Source: Mycolicibacterium nivoides | GTDB taxonomy: Bacteria; Actinomycetota; Actinomycetes; Mycobacteriales; Mycobacteriaceae | NCBI RefSeq assembly: GCF_003855255.1 | Contig: NZ_CP034072.1 | Location: forward strand, 5,942,396-6,006,395 | Direction of reading: 5' to 3' | DNA: 64,000 bases | Shown here: piece by piece, positions 24,441 to 33,255 of the stretch | How the letters are laid out: every line of letters starts with the position of its first letter | Position numbering within the stretch: position 1 is the first letter of the stretch | The notes under the pieces: generated by a model | Databases searched by the model: none | What the model saw: the letters and a program-made list of their open reading frames with translations, nothing else | What the model was told of the DNA's origin: nothing | Translations under genes and position numbers: made by a program

Positions 24441-24711
24441 TGCGGTTTTCCTTTCGGTGAAAAGAATTGCCTCCCAACCCTGGTCGGCGTCGGATATGGA
24501 CAGCAGCCTGCGGGTGTCGACAGTGGTTCCAATGCACACCGCAGCTGCGAAACGCTATATGCAGATGAAGAGCCGCTGCCCTTCCGCGCCCGTTTGGAGT
24601 GTCCGCTAAGCCGATAGCGGCGGAATCAGCCGGCAACGAACACAGCACACATCATGTTTGTCGTGTTGTGCTCCCAGTCGGATCAACTTCTGGGTCGCTA
24701 GGTTCGACCGT

Positions 24712-25674
24712 TCAGACTGCAGTCGCTGTGGCGTAGTCACACGAGAAGGCTTGACGGTATGCGGTTGGAGTTGTAGCCAGGCTGCGACGAAAGTGGAGGC
24801 GAAGATTGGCTGCCGACCCCAACCCGGAATCCTGAGCGACACGGTCGATCGAATAGTCTGTGGTCTCAAGCAATTCGCGTGCAGCTGTAACGCGTGCGTT
24901 GACTAGCCACTGCAACGGAGTCGTCCCTGTTTCGTCGGTGAAGCGACGCATGAAGGTCCGCACCGACATCCGGGCGTGCTGCGCCATCTCTGCGACGGTG
25001 ATTGTCTCGGCGAGATGGTCCAATATCCACGCACGCGTGGCGGCCAACGAAGTATCCCCGACAATCGCTACCGCCGCGGGAACATACTGTGCCTGTCCCC
25101 CGTCGCGATGAGGTGGGGCAACCAACGCGCGAGCTATCCGATTCGCGGTCGCGGCACCAAGATCCCGCATCACCATGTACAAGCACATGTCGATCCCGCA
25201 GCACATTCCGGCAGAAGTCAGGACATCACCGTTGTCGACATAGAGGACATCCCGATCGATTTGCACCGATGGAAACAGCGCCTCGAACTCCCCAAGATGC
25301 TGCCAATGCGTGGTGGCTCGTCGACCATCGAGGACGCCAGCGGCCGCCAACGCGAACGCCCCAGTGCAAATTGACGCCACCCGGGCACCTCGCGCCGCAC
25401 TCTCTGCTAGAGCGTCGAGCACTGGGGCAGGAACAGGCCGATCCACCGGCTGATATCCCGGGACGATCACGGTATCGGCCTCACCCACTGCATCAAGACC
25501 GTGGCCGACCGCCAGGGCCAGGCCCGACGCAGTATTGACGCAATCCGACATCCCGCAGACTCTCAAGTCATACGGGACATCACGGTCGATCGTGAAAACA
25601 TCGACTGGAATCGCAATGTCCAATGCCGTGACACCGTCAAGGGCCACAACTGCAATACGGTGCGTTTTCTCCAT
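24712..25674 (-). CDS. GlxA-family regulator (DJ-1/PfpI plus AraC domain)
   Basis: A protein of 320 residues with an N-terminal class I glutamine amidotransferase-like sensor domain. It starts RIAVVALDGVTALDIAIPVDVF and has the nucleophile-elbow region ASICTGAFALAAAGVLDGRRATTHW. A C-terminal AraC DNA-binding domain follows, with MAQHARMSVRTFMRRF and VAQDSGLGSAANLRLHFRRSL. Proteins of this type regulate amine or amino acid catabolic genes. ATG 25674 gives the usual length. It lies upstream of the Rid and SDR genes on the same strand. Confidence 0.92.
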   Translation of the reverse strand: MEKTHRIAVVALDGVTALDIAIPVDVFTIDRDVPYDLRVCGMSDCVNTASGLALAVGHGLDAVGEADTVIVPGYQPVDRPVPAPVLDALAESAARGARVASICTGAFALAAAGVLDGRRATTHWQHLGEFEALFPSVQIDRDVLYVDNGDVLTSAGMCCGIDMCLYMVMRDLGAATANRIARALVAPPHRDGGQAQYVPAAVAIVGDTSLAATRAWILDHLAETITVAEMAQHARMSVRTFMRRFTDETGTTPLQWLVNARVTAARELLETTDYSIDRVAQDSGLGSAANLRLHFRRSLATTPTAYRQAFSCDYATATAV

Positions 25675-25780
25675 CACTGACTGACACTGACCTACCAGCA
25701 CCCGCATGAACAGTGGCCATTCTGCCCAATATCGTGAGGATCCGGCCATTCTGTTGGCGGAGGCGAGGCTGCTTGCTTGC

Positions 25781-26377
25781 TCAAGGCCCCTCACGTGTGT
25801 GTGGAGCGCATCGGCCCTTGCTCATGCGCAGGATCAAGGCGACCGCATCCTCCGAATGGGCCCCTGGAGTCAGAACTGCCTCCAAGAGCAGGCCACGAAT
25901 CGCGGCAACGGCGACGGTGGCCATGCTCAGCGCTTCCTTGGAGTCGTGTCCTTCGCGTTCGGCGAGCGAGGCCAACATCGCGGTCAGGTCGTCAAGTGAG
26001 TCGATGAACTCACGAAAGTCCCCCGGGCTGTACGCGGCGAGTCCTACGACGTGGAAGAAGCCGCGTACACGCGACAGCTGCTCCGGATGGGTGTAGGCGC
26101 GCCAGATCGCCACGACGAGGTCGGCAAAGGTGCCCTGCTGGGCCGTCTTGAAAAACACCTCGTTGTCACGAGATCGCTGCACCTTGAGCATGGCCGCCAA
26201 GACGCCCGAGAGCGACCCGAAGTGGTATCGCAGGAGGGCGTGGCTGGTCTCGGCCCGGGCGGCGACCTCACGCAGCGACATCTCCGGCGAGGGAAGTGCC
26301 TCATCGAAGGCGTCGAGAAGCCGAGCCAGGAGACGCTCGCGTGCGTCGCCTTTGCGTTCCGCGGTTGACAGGATCAC
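25781..26377 (-). CDS. TetR-family repressor
   Basis: A regulator of 198 residues. The N-terminal helix-turn-helix is MSLREVAARAETSHALLRYHFGSLSGVL (about 35-60), followed by a helical ligand-binding domain (VWAIWRAYTHPEQ-like region, FHVVGLAAYSPGDFREF). Start GTG 26377 lies ten bases from a tandem palindrome that is very probably its operator. It is divergent from an esterase gene, so autoregulation together with control of the esterase is expected. Confidence 0.92.
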   Translation of the reverse strand: MILSTAERKGDARERLLARLLDAFDEALPSPEMSLREVAARAETSHALLRYHFGSLSGVLAAMLKVQRSRDNEVFFKTAQQGTFADLVVAIWRAYTHPEQLSRVRGFFHVVGLAAYSPGDFREFIDSLDDLTAMLASLAEREGHDSKEALSMATVAVAAIRGLLLEAVLTPGAHSEDAVALILRMSKGRCAPHTREGP

Positions 26378-26386
26378 TCACACAGT

Positions 26387-26419
26387 TTATCCATTGGATA
26401 ACAGTTATCCAATGGATAA
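26387..26419. promoter_or_regulatory. Tandem palindromic operator for the TetR regulator
   Basis: Two 15-base palindromes, TTATCCATTGGATAA (26387-26401) and TTATCCAATGGATAA (26405-26419), are separated by CAG. Together they also form one larger dyad. They differ only at the central base and contrast with the GC-rich surroundings. They lie between the divergent TetR and esterase starts, where a repressor would block both promoters. Confidence 0.85.
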
Positions 26420-26472
26420 GATTCGCCGATGGCGTCGTGCTGCGAAGCCGGCCGAGTTGTGAAGGACCGTTG

Positions 26473-27327
26473 ATGAGCTCCATGTGGCAAGGCTGTCTCG
26501 CCGACACCGACTATTTCGAGATTCGTTCCAGCGGTGGGCATGACTACGGCGTCTGGGTCACCACGCCACCCGGCTACGACCCCGCCACGGCGCCGGCGCC
26601 TGTCGTGTATGTGCTCGACGGCAACTTTGCCGTGGGCCTGACGGCTCCGCTCATCGTGACCCAGATGGACCCCATGCAACGGATCAAGCCCTACATCCAA
26701 GTCAGCGTCGGGTATGCGGGCGAGGAAGCACAGGACTGGGATCGGCTGCGCAACAGAGACTTCGTGCCACCCGGCGAGCCCATCGCCAAGGAGCTCATCG
26801 ATGCCGTGGAGATGGGATTGCAAGCGGGCATGAGGACACGCGAGGAAGCCGACGCCTACCTCGCCGAATTGCGCGACACCCACGCCGATGTGTTCCTGAG
26901 TTTCCTTACCGCGGAACTGCACCCGCGGATCGAACGCGACTATGGCACAGCCGCGAGCGGTCACGGCCTTTTCGGCTACTCCTACGGCGGACTCTTCAGC
27001 CTCTACGCCTGGCTCACCGGCAGCACGCTCTTTGAGAGCGTCGGAGCGGGCAGCCCCGGCGTCATCGCTGAAGACAGTCAGGTCTTCGCCCAGCTCCACG
27101 AGCTGGGCGACAGCCGGCGTGCCGCCAAGCTTCACGTAACGTTCAACGACCGAGAGCTTCTCGGAGACCTGGCCGTCTACCAAAGCCTCGCGAAGAACAC
27201 GGCCACCGTCCTTCACCGCCTCACTTCACACAGCGGAGCGGTCACCAGCGAGATCCTGCACGAAACGCACGTTACGGGCCTGCAGGCATCGTTCCTCAGT
27301 TACCTCAGGACCTGCCGCCCCATGTGA
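26473..27327 (+). CDS. Esterase of the Fes/IroE-like alpha/beta-hydrolase family
   Basis: An alpha/beta hydrolase of 284 residues without a signal peptide. The early strand VVYVLDGNFAVG and the nucleophile elbow GYSYGG (Ser 170) match the putative-esterase group that includes siderophore esterases and S-formylglutathione hydrolases. The catalytic His is likely in EILHETHVTG near the end. The substrate is unknown, and the dedicated TetR repressor suggests induction by a small molecule. ATG 26473 follows GAAGGACC. An in-frame extension to 26296 would run through the operator and TetR start and is rejected. Confidence 0.85.
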   Translation: MSSMWQGCLADTDYFEIRSSGGHDYGVWVTTPPGYDPATAPAPVVYVLDGNFAVGLTAPLIVTQMDPMQRIKPYIQVSVGYAGEEAQDWDRLRNRDFVPPGEPIAKELIDAVEMGLQAGMRTREEADAYLAELRDTHADVFLSFLTAELHPRIERDYGTAASGHGLFGYSYGGLFSLYAWLTGSTLFESVGAGSPGVIAEDSQVFAQLHELGDSRRAAKLHVTFNDRELLGDLAVYQSLAKNTATVLHRLTSHSGAVTSEILHETHVTGLQASFLSYLRTCRPM

Positions 27328-27412
27328 GCGCAAGCCGCCTCCCCTCTTCGCCGGACGCAAAAACCGCTGCCACAGACAGCAACTGAGCAACCACCGAATC
27401 GAGGCAACGCGA

Positions 27413-27898
27413 TCATTTCGTTTCCTCAACCAGCTTTTCCAGAAGCGGTGTCAGCCTGAAGTCGACGAGCTTGCGCATGACCAGCGAGGTGTTGGTCTGC
27501 TCGACACCGTCGATATCGAGTATCCGGCCGGCCACCCGGTAAAGATCGTCCGCCTCACGGGCGACCACGTGAATCAACAGATCGGTAGCACCGCCGAGTC
27601 CCTGCACTTCGACGACTTCGGGAACCTGCTCCAGCGCTCGGGCGATGGCAGCGAGCTTGCGCTGCGTGACGCGCGTCAGGATGAACGCCGTCAACGGGTA
27701 ACCCAGTGTGGCGGGATCGATGCGTCTCTCGAACGAGCGTAGGACGCCTAATCGTTCCAACTTGTTGATGCGTGCCTGGACAGTGTTGCGCGAGAGCCGG
27801 GTCTTGTCGGCCAATGCGAGCACGGTGGCCCGAGGGTCATCGTTGAGAGCCTTGAGGATCCGAGCATCCAAAGCGTCGACTCTGGTTTGCGTAGTCAA
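27413..27898 (-). CDS. Lrp/AsnC-family regulator
   Basis: A protein of 161 residues with an N-terminal winged helix (LDARILKALNDDPRATVLALADKTRLSRNTVQARINKLERLGVL region) and a C-terminal RAM ligand domain (VPEVVEVQGLGGATDLLIHVVA). Lrp-type proteins sense amino acids or 2-oxo acids. TTG 27898 is preferred because GGAGG lies eight bases upstream; that GGAGG would be coding if the frame started at 27913. It is divergent from the AceE-like E1 gene and probably regulates it. Confidence 0.92.
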   Translation of the reverse strand: MTTQTRVDALDARILKALNDDPRATVLALADKTRLSRNTVQARINKLERLGVLRSFERRIDPATLGYPLTAFILTRVTQRKLAAIARALEQVPEVVEVQGLGGATDLLIHVVAREADDLYRVAGRILDIDGVEQTNTSLVMRKLVDFRLTPLLEKLVEETK

Positions 27899-28089
27899 AA
27901 TGACAACCTCCAACTGAATGCCCGAACATCGACATCAGCAAAATGCTCAGTCGATCCACTTGAACTTGTCCAAAGTGTAGTTCGATGCTCGACTAGACAG
28001 CGAGTTCTGCACCCCGACGGAGCTCTGAAGACCGCGTCACCCCGGTCGGCAGCGCCTGCGCTCTCACTCGAGCCCGCTTGCTGCGACGC

Positions 28090-28126
28090 GCCTTCGCCGT
28101 GTTCACGACCTGAGCACGGCGAAGGC
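28090..28126 (+). promoter_or_regulatory. Leader hairpin upstream of the E1-E2 operon
   Basis: A perfect 12-base inverted repeat (GCCTTCGCCGTG/CACGGCGAAGGC) with a 13-base loop lies 43 bases before the E1 start. It could be an attenuator in the leader, a terminator or a protein-binding dyad for the divergent Lrp regulator. Sequence alone does not choose between these. Confidence 0.5.
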
Positions 28127-28169
28127 CAGTCACCCCACAATCTGGAACTCGCATGCAAGGAAACCACTG

Positions 28170-30521
28170 ATGGATCGCTCGCAATCAGTCGAAGCACGGC
28201 CTCGTGTCGCCGACACGTCAGCAGACGTCACCCTCCGCGAGATCGAGGACCGCGTGTTGTGGCTATCGACGTCGATCATCCACCACGCCAACCGTGTTCG
28301 GCCCAACCCGACCGGCCTGAAGGTGGGAGGCCATCAGGCGTCGTGCGCCTCCATGACCTCGATCATGACGTCGCTGTGGTTCGAACAGCTTCAACCAGGC
28401 GATCGGGTGTCGGTGAAGCCGCATGCCTCGCCCGTGCTGCACAGCATCAATTACCTGTTGGGCGAACTCGATCAGAAGTACATGACCACTTTGCGTGAGT
28501 TCGGTGGTCTGCAGTCCTACCCGAGCCGATCGAAAGACCCTGATCCCGTTGATTATTCGACAGGATCTGTGGGGATTGGGGCAACTGCGCCAATATGGGG
28601 CACGATCGCGCGCCGCTACGTCGACACACAGATCGGCGCCGCGGGCAAAGGTCGCCAGTACTCGCTGGTGGGCGACGCCGAACTCGACGAGGGAGCGGTC
28701 TGGGAAGCCATTTTGGACAACTCCGTCGCCGAACTCGGAGAGATCGTCTGGATCGTCGACCTCAACCGCCAGTCCCTCGACCGGGTCGTGCCGAACATCG
28801 CCGCCGGACGGCTGGAGGCGATGTTCTCGGCCGCCGGATGGCAAGTGATCAACGTGAAGTTCGGCGCCCAGCTTGAGACATTGTTTGGCCACAGCGGCGG
28901 GGCCGCGCTGCGCACCCGCATCCTCGAGATGCCCAACCCCGAGTACCAGCGCCTACTACGCTGCTCAGCCGAAGAGCTGCGGGAGAGGCTGCCCGGCAAC
29001 GGAATAGGGGCCGACCAGATCTCGACGCTGATCCGCGACCTGGATGAGAACACGTTGCTGGCCGCGATCCGCAATCTGGGCGGCCACGACCTCGGCGCAC
29101 TGCGCGCCGCCTACGCCCAAATCGATGACACCCGTCCGACAGTGATCATCGCCTACACCATCAAAGGTCACCGGCTGCCCACCCAGGGCCATCCCCAGAA
29201 CCATTCGTCACTGCTCACCATCGAGCAGTACGAGCAGTTCGCCACGGAACTCGGTATGGACCCGACCAGTCCTTGGCAGCGTTTCGACACCGATAGTGCG
29301 CCCGGAGCGCTCTGCGCCACGACTGCCGAGAGACTGCGGCGCGAGCCGGTGACACTGTCGCCTCCGCCAGCAGTGCCCGTTGACACTGGTCGCACTCCCT
29401 CGGGTACATCGTCTACCCAGGCGGCCCTGGGCCGGGTGCTGCTCGACCTCAGCCGGCAAGCTCCGGACGCGGCCAAGCGTGTGGTGACAGTGAGCCCCGA
29501 CGTCAGCTCAACGACCAACTTGGCCGGTTGGCTCAACAAGGTTGGCGTGTGGTCACCCAATGAACGTCGGAACTGGTTCGACGACGACCCCGAGACGATC
29601 ATGCACTGGCGGGAGAGACCAACCGGACAGCACATGGAACTCGGTATCGCCGAGACCAATCTTGTCGGCCTGATCGGTGAGCTCGGCGCGACGTGGAGCC
29701 GGTGGGGCGAACCCCTCTTCCCGATCGGCGTGGTCTACGACCCATTCGTGGAACGTGCCTTGGAACCGTGGTCCTACGGCATTTACGCAGGCGGACAGTC
29801 GATTCTGGTCGGGACACCCTCGGGTGTGTCGCTCGCGGCCGAGGGCGGCGCACATCAGTCCATCAAGACACCGTCGATCGGCCTTGAGCAACCTGGTTGC
29901 ATCAGTTACGAGCCGGCATTTGCCATCGATGTCGAGTGGACGTTGCTGTCATGCATCGGTCTGTTGGGTCGGCCGGATGGCTCGTCGTCGTATGTGCGAC
30001 TTTCCACGCGCCCCGTGGACCAGACTTTGGCATCGGTTCCCGACGACGCCGCAGCCCGAGAACGCCGGAGAAAACAAGTGGTCGCCGGTGCGTACATCCT
30101 GCGACGAGCCGGTGGCACACCGCAGGTCACTGTGGTCGCAATGGGAGCGATGATCACCGAATCCCTGCGGGCGGCCGACCGGCTCGCCGAGGAAGGCATC
30201 GATACCGACGTCATCTGCGTGACCAGCCCCGGCCTGCTGTTCGACGGGCTACGAGCTCGCCGCGGGCTTTCCGAGAGCCCCAGCTGGATCCTCGACCAGG
30301 TCTTCCCGGCCGAACGAGCGGCCCCTATGGTCACCGTGCTCGATGGACACCCACATACGTTGGCGTTTCTCACCGGTATCAACAATGTGGCGGGAGCCGC
30401 TCTAGGAGTGAGCCGATTCGGACAGGTCGGCTCGCTCGACGATGTCTACCGGTATCACGGCATCGACACCGACAGCATCGTCAGCGCAGCACTCGACCTG
30501 GCCGAACGGAGCGTGAAATGA
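28170..30521 (+). CDS. AceE-like 2-oxoacid dehydrogenase E1 (homodimeric type)
   Basis: A thiamine-diphosphate enzyme of 783 residues related to the AceE subunit of pyruvate dehydrogenase, which decarboxylates a 2-oxo acid and acylates lipoyl E2. The cofactor motif GDAELDEG starts at residue 168, with DLNRQSLD about 28 residues later. HQSIKTPSIGLEQPGCISYEPAFAIDVEW matches the AceE middle domain, and the transketolase C-terminal domain follows. It is roughly 100 residues shorter than normal AceE. It overlaps the E2 gene by four bases. Pyruvate or a related 2-oxo acid is the likely substrate; the divergent Lrp regulator fits a branched-chain or amino-acid-derived keto acid. Confidence 0.88.
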   Translation: MDRSQSVEARPRVADTSADVTLREIEDRVLWLSTSIIHHANRVRPNPTGLKVGGHQASCASMTSIMTSLWFEQLQPGDRVSVKPHASPVLHSINYLLGELDQKYMTTLREFGGLQSYPSRSKDPDPVDYSTGSVGIGATAPIWGTIARRYVDTQIGAAGKGRQYSLVGDAELDEGAVWEAILDNSVAELGEIVWIVDLNRQSLDRVVPNIAAGRLEAMFSAAGWQVINVKFGAQLETLFGHSGGAALRTRILEMPNPEYQRLLRCSAEELRERLPGNGIGADQISTLIRDLDENTLLAAIRNLGGHDLGALRAAYAQIDDTRPTVIIAYTIKGHRLPTQGHPQNHSSLLTIEQYEQFATELGMDPTSPWQRFDTDSAPGALCATTAERLRREPVTLSPPPAVPVDTGRTPSGTSSTQAALGRVLLDLSRQAPDAAKRVVTVSPDVSSTTNLAGWLNKVGVWSPNERRNWFDDDPETIMHWRERPTGQHMELGIAETNLVGLIGELGATWSRWGEPLFPIGVVYDPFVERALEPWSYGIYAGGQSILVGTPSGVSLAAEGGAHQSIKTPSIGLEQPGCISYEPAFAIDVEWTLLSCIGLLGRPDGSSSYVRLSTRPVDQTLASVPDDAAARERRRKQVVAGAYILRRAGGTPQVTVVAMGAMITESLRAADRLAEEGIDTDVICVTSPGLLFDGLRARRGLSESPSWILDQVFPAERAAPMVTVLDGHPHTLAFLTGINNVAGAALGVSRFGQVGSLDDVYRYHGIDTDSIVSAALDLAERSVK

Positions 30522-31585
30522 ACTCCGCCACAAGCATTACCAACGTGAAACTGCCCGCCCTTGGCGAAGCGGTCACCGAGGCCACCATCACCCGATGGCT
30601 CAAAGCAGTAGGCGATGAAGTCCAGCATGACGAACCCCTGCTCGAGGTCGCCACCGACAAGGTCGATACCGAAGTCTGCTCCCCCGCAGCCGGGATCCTG
30701 GCTCAGATCATCGAACCGGAGGACGCCGTGGTCGAGATCGGCTCGGTCATCGCGGTGATCAGCGCTGCCGACGCTGCGCCCGCCGAGGAAACGGCCAGTG
30801 AGCCAGAGAGCGTTCCAGAGTTCGCCGAGCCGGAACCGGAACCTCAACCTGAACCGGTTGAATCAGCAACGGAGCGAGTCGAGAAGCTCTCGCGGATCCG
30901 GCGCACAATTGCTCAGCGCATGCTGGCATCGCTGCAGACATCGGCGCAGTTGACGACGGTAGTCGAAGTCGACCTGACCAATGTCGCGCTGGTGCGCAAC
31001 CGCAACAAAGCCGAATTCGAGGCCCGCACCGGCCAGAAGCTGTCCTACCTGCCGTTTGTCGTCGGCGCTGCCGTGGAAGGCCTTGCGGCACACCCGGTGA
31101 TCAACTCTTCATTGAACGCCGACTGCACCGAGGTCACCTATCACAGTGCCGTCCATCTAGGTGTTGCGGTAGATAGTGATAAGGGTCTGATGGTGCCGGT
31201 GATCCGCGACGCCGAGTCAATGACGTTGGCCGGCTTGGCAGCAGCCATCGCGACATCAGCCCTGGCGGTGAGATCGGGGACGGTACGGCCTGACAATCTG
31301 GCGGGAGGAACTTTCACGATCACCAACACCGGAAGCCGCGGCGCGCTGTTCGACACCCCGATCATCAATCAACCCCAATCAGCCATCCTTGGTGTCGGGA
31401 CGGTGGTCGAACGACTGGTTCCTGGGCGCGACGAGCTTGGCAACCTTGTGGTGAAGACCAGTTCGATGGCCTATCTGTCGCTGTCCTACGACCATCGGAT
31501 CATCGACGGCGCCGACGCCGCACGCTATCTCGGCACAGTGCGCCATCGCTTGGAGCGCGGCTTCGACGATGCGGACCTTCGATGA
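30518..31585 (+). CDS. Lipoyl acyltransferase E2 lacking the subunit-binding domain
   Basis: A dihydrolipoamide acyltransferase of 355 residues. The lipoyl domain (7-82) has the modified Lys 48 in EVATDKVDTEV. A Glu/Pro-rich linker follows (about 88-125), then at once the catalytic domain (KLSRIRRTIAQRM), ending with His 326 and Asp 330 in SYDHRIIDG. The peripheral subunit-binding domain that normally sits between linker and catalytic core and holds E1 or E3 is absent. No E3 gene is nearby, so the complex may borrow lipoamide dehydrogenase from elsewhere. The start overlaps the E1 stop as ATGA. Confidence 0.9.
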   Translation: MNSATSITNVKLPALGEAVTEATITRWLKAVGDEVQHDEPLLEVATDKVDTEVCSPAAGILAQIIEPEDAVVEIGSVIAVISAADAAPAEETASEPESVPEFAEPEPEPQPEPVESATERVEKLSRIRRTIAQRMLASLQTSAQLTTVVEVDLTNVALVRNRNKAEFEARTGQKLSYLPFVVGAAVEGLAAHPVINSSLNADCTEVTYHSAVHLGVAVDSDKGLMVPVIRDAESMTLAGLAAAIATSALAVRSGTVRPDNLAGGTFTITNTGSRGALFDTPIINQPQSAILGVGTVVERLVPGRDELGNLVVKTSSMAYLSLSYDHRIIDGADAARYLGTVRHRLERGFDDADLR

Positions 31586-31893
31586 TCAAGGAACCGCCAA
31601 AAACGGGACGGCCTATAAATGTCAACTCGCACACGCCTACTGAATACACTCGCATGCTCTCGTTTGTGGCTCGATGGGCACCGTTCGATCACGGCGACGA
31701 GTACATCCTGCCGGAGTTCGGCATCGCACCGTCGACCTTCTATCATCGAGTGCTGGCGCTCATTCGGGAAGCACCGCCACGGGCGATGCGCGAATCCGAT
31801 CGAGAGCGTGTGATCGGTATCTGTTTGGCGAAACTCGCCGCTCTCGGCCTTTCCGACCAAACTCGTGCGACCAATAACCCGCAGAGCTCTTGA
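31582..31893 (+). CDS. Small protein in the E1-E2 operon, DUF3263-like
   Basis: A protein of 103 residues whose ATG overlaps the E2 stop by four bases, so it is translationally coupled to E2. The central part (EYTRMLSFVARWAPFDHGDEYILPEFGIAPSTFYHRVLALI) resembles the short helical DUF3263-type domain of mycobacterial proteins; the match is from memory and partial. A DNA-binding or adaptor role is possible. Because E2 lacks a subunit-binding domain, a role as an assembly factor should be considered, but this is speculation. Confidence 0.65.
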   Translation: MIKEPPKTGRPINVNSHTPTEYTRMLSFVARWAPFDHGDEYILPEFGIAPSTFYHRVLALIREAPPRAMRESDRERVIGICLAKLAALGLSDQTRATNNPQSS

Positions 31894-31930
31894 CCACCGA
31901 GACCGAATTCCCTCTCCTACGCAGGGCCGC

Positions 31931-32677
31931 ATGGTGCTGAACACGATCGACCGCACCGGGAAGGTGCTCGATCTCTTCACGGCTGAGACACCAGAGTGGG
32001 GTGTGACGGCGGTGGCCGCGAGGCTGCAGCTGGCGAAGTCGACGACCTTCGACATCATGTCCAGTCTTGCAGCGATTGGTCTGCTGCAACAGACTTCAGG
32101 CGACCGCTATCGACTCGGCTGGCGTGTTCTGCTCTTCAGTGGCCGGCTCATGAGTTCCAGCTGTTTCAATGCCGATACAAATCGGCGTGTGGCAGCGCTC
32201 TCCCACCAGCTCTCAGCTGTGGTGACCGTCGGCGCGTGGGATGGTCGAGGCGTCGTCTGCATCACCAATGCATCCGCGGATCGGACGGATCCGATAGTCA
32301 CTCGCGGAGTTCATATTTCCGGTCACACTTCGGCACTCGGGAAGCTGCTCATGGCGCAGCTACCTTGGCCCACGGTTGAAGAACTCATCGACCGCAACGG
32401 ATTGCCGAGGCTCACGGAGAACTCAGTGGTTGACGTGAATATCCTTCATGCACAGCTCATCTCCGCCCGACGCGACGACGTCGCGATAGAGCACGGTGAA
32501 ACCATCCCGGACCGGTCATGTATTGCCGTAGGCATCCATCAGCGTGACCACCGGGCGATAGCGGCGTTATCCATCAGCGCGCCAACGGAACGCCTTCTGG
32601 GCCGAAGAGAAGAGTACTCTCGCATCGCCCGGCGGACAGCGCGTAGCCTCGTCCAGAACGCGGTTCCGCCGCACTGA
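31931..32677 (+). CDS. IclR-family regulator
   Basis: A protein of 248 residues. The N-terminal winged helix (TIDRTGKVLDLFTAETPEWGVTAVA region, LQLAKSTTFDIMSSLAAIGLL) is followed by an IclR effector domain (GHTSALGKLLMAQLPW, ARRDDVAIEHGETIPDRSCIAVGI). The effector domain carries the usual small-acid binding region. It follows the E1-E2 genes on the same strand, 37 bases after the small gene, and may add a second layer of control. ATG 31931 is an approximate start. Confidence 0.9.
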   Translation: MVLNTIDRTGKVLDLFTAETPEWGVTAVAARLQLAKSTTFDIMSSLAAIGLLQQTSGDRYRLGWRVLLFSGRLMSSSCFNADTNRRVAALSHQLSAVVTVGAWDGRGVVCITNASADRTDPIVTRGVHISGHTSALGKLLMAQLPWPTVEELIDRNGLPRLTENSVVDVNILHAQLISARRDDVAIEHGETIPDRSCIAVGIHQRDHRAIAALSISAPTERLLGRREEYSRIARRTARSLVQNAVPPH

Positions 32678-32734
32678 ACCCGCAAAGCCGGCTGACCAAT
32701 CCCGTTGTGCGCGAGTGAGCCGCGAGCCTGCTTG

Positions 32735-32983
32735 TCAGCAAGGCAAGGTGGCTCTCGCCGCACACGGTGTAGCGGTGTGGGTCGGCCGGGCGAAGGAGGT
32801 TGCCAGCTCCTTCGGTGCCGTTGACCGAGTCACCGTGGCCGACGGCAGATCGTCGGTACGCGCCAAGCTGATTCCCGTGACGTCACTTCCATGGGTGAAA
32901 CACGTCGCACCCATCGTTACCGCCGCCGCTACGCCCATCACCGCTGACAGCGCCTTGACGCGTCCAATAGTGCTGGCTCCCAT
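32735..32983 (-). CDS. Small secreted protein of mycobacterial type
   Basis: A protein of 82 residues with a clear signal peptide: basic GRVK, then hydrophobic ALSAVMGVAAAVTMGATC. The mature part is Ser/Thr/Pro/Ala-rich and ends with LATSFARPTHTATPC. This layout resembles short exported proteins of unknown function common in mycobacteria. ATG 32983 has GGAG six bases upstream. Two Cys residues could form a disulfide or, for the first, be a lipidation site, although no clean lipobox is present. It is transcribed convergently with the IclR gene. Confidence 0.6.
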   Translation of the reverse strand: MGASTIGRVKALSAVMGVAAAVTMGATCFTHGSDVTGISLARTDDLPSATVTRSTAPKELATSFARPTHTATPCAARATLPC

Positions 32984-33255
32984 AATGTTCTCCCATCGAA
33001 CGTGACGGCCGGCCGACATGCCAGAAGGCCGACAACAGTGATAGGGACCACACTGCCAACGGAACGTGATGTACGTCATTGGCTGTCCGACTATTTCGGA
33101 TGAGCTTCTTCTTCGCGTATACGGGCAACGGCTAGCCGGATTCCTCTGCACCCCAATATGTCTGACCAACAGCGTCGACCCGGTCCGATGCCCGCGCAAC
33201 AGCGAGATCCCCGTTTGGCCTGCTGGATTGACTGGTGTAGAGCCCTTCGCTGTAG

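Noticed and set aside
26374..27216. A 280-codon minus-strand frame across the esterase gene and operator
   Set aside because: It reads through the palindromic operator and antisense to GYSYGG-containing coding DNA, with no motif of its own.
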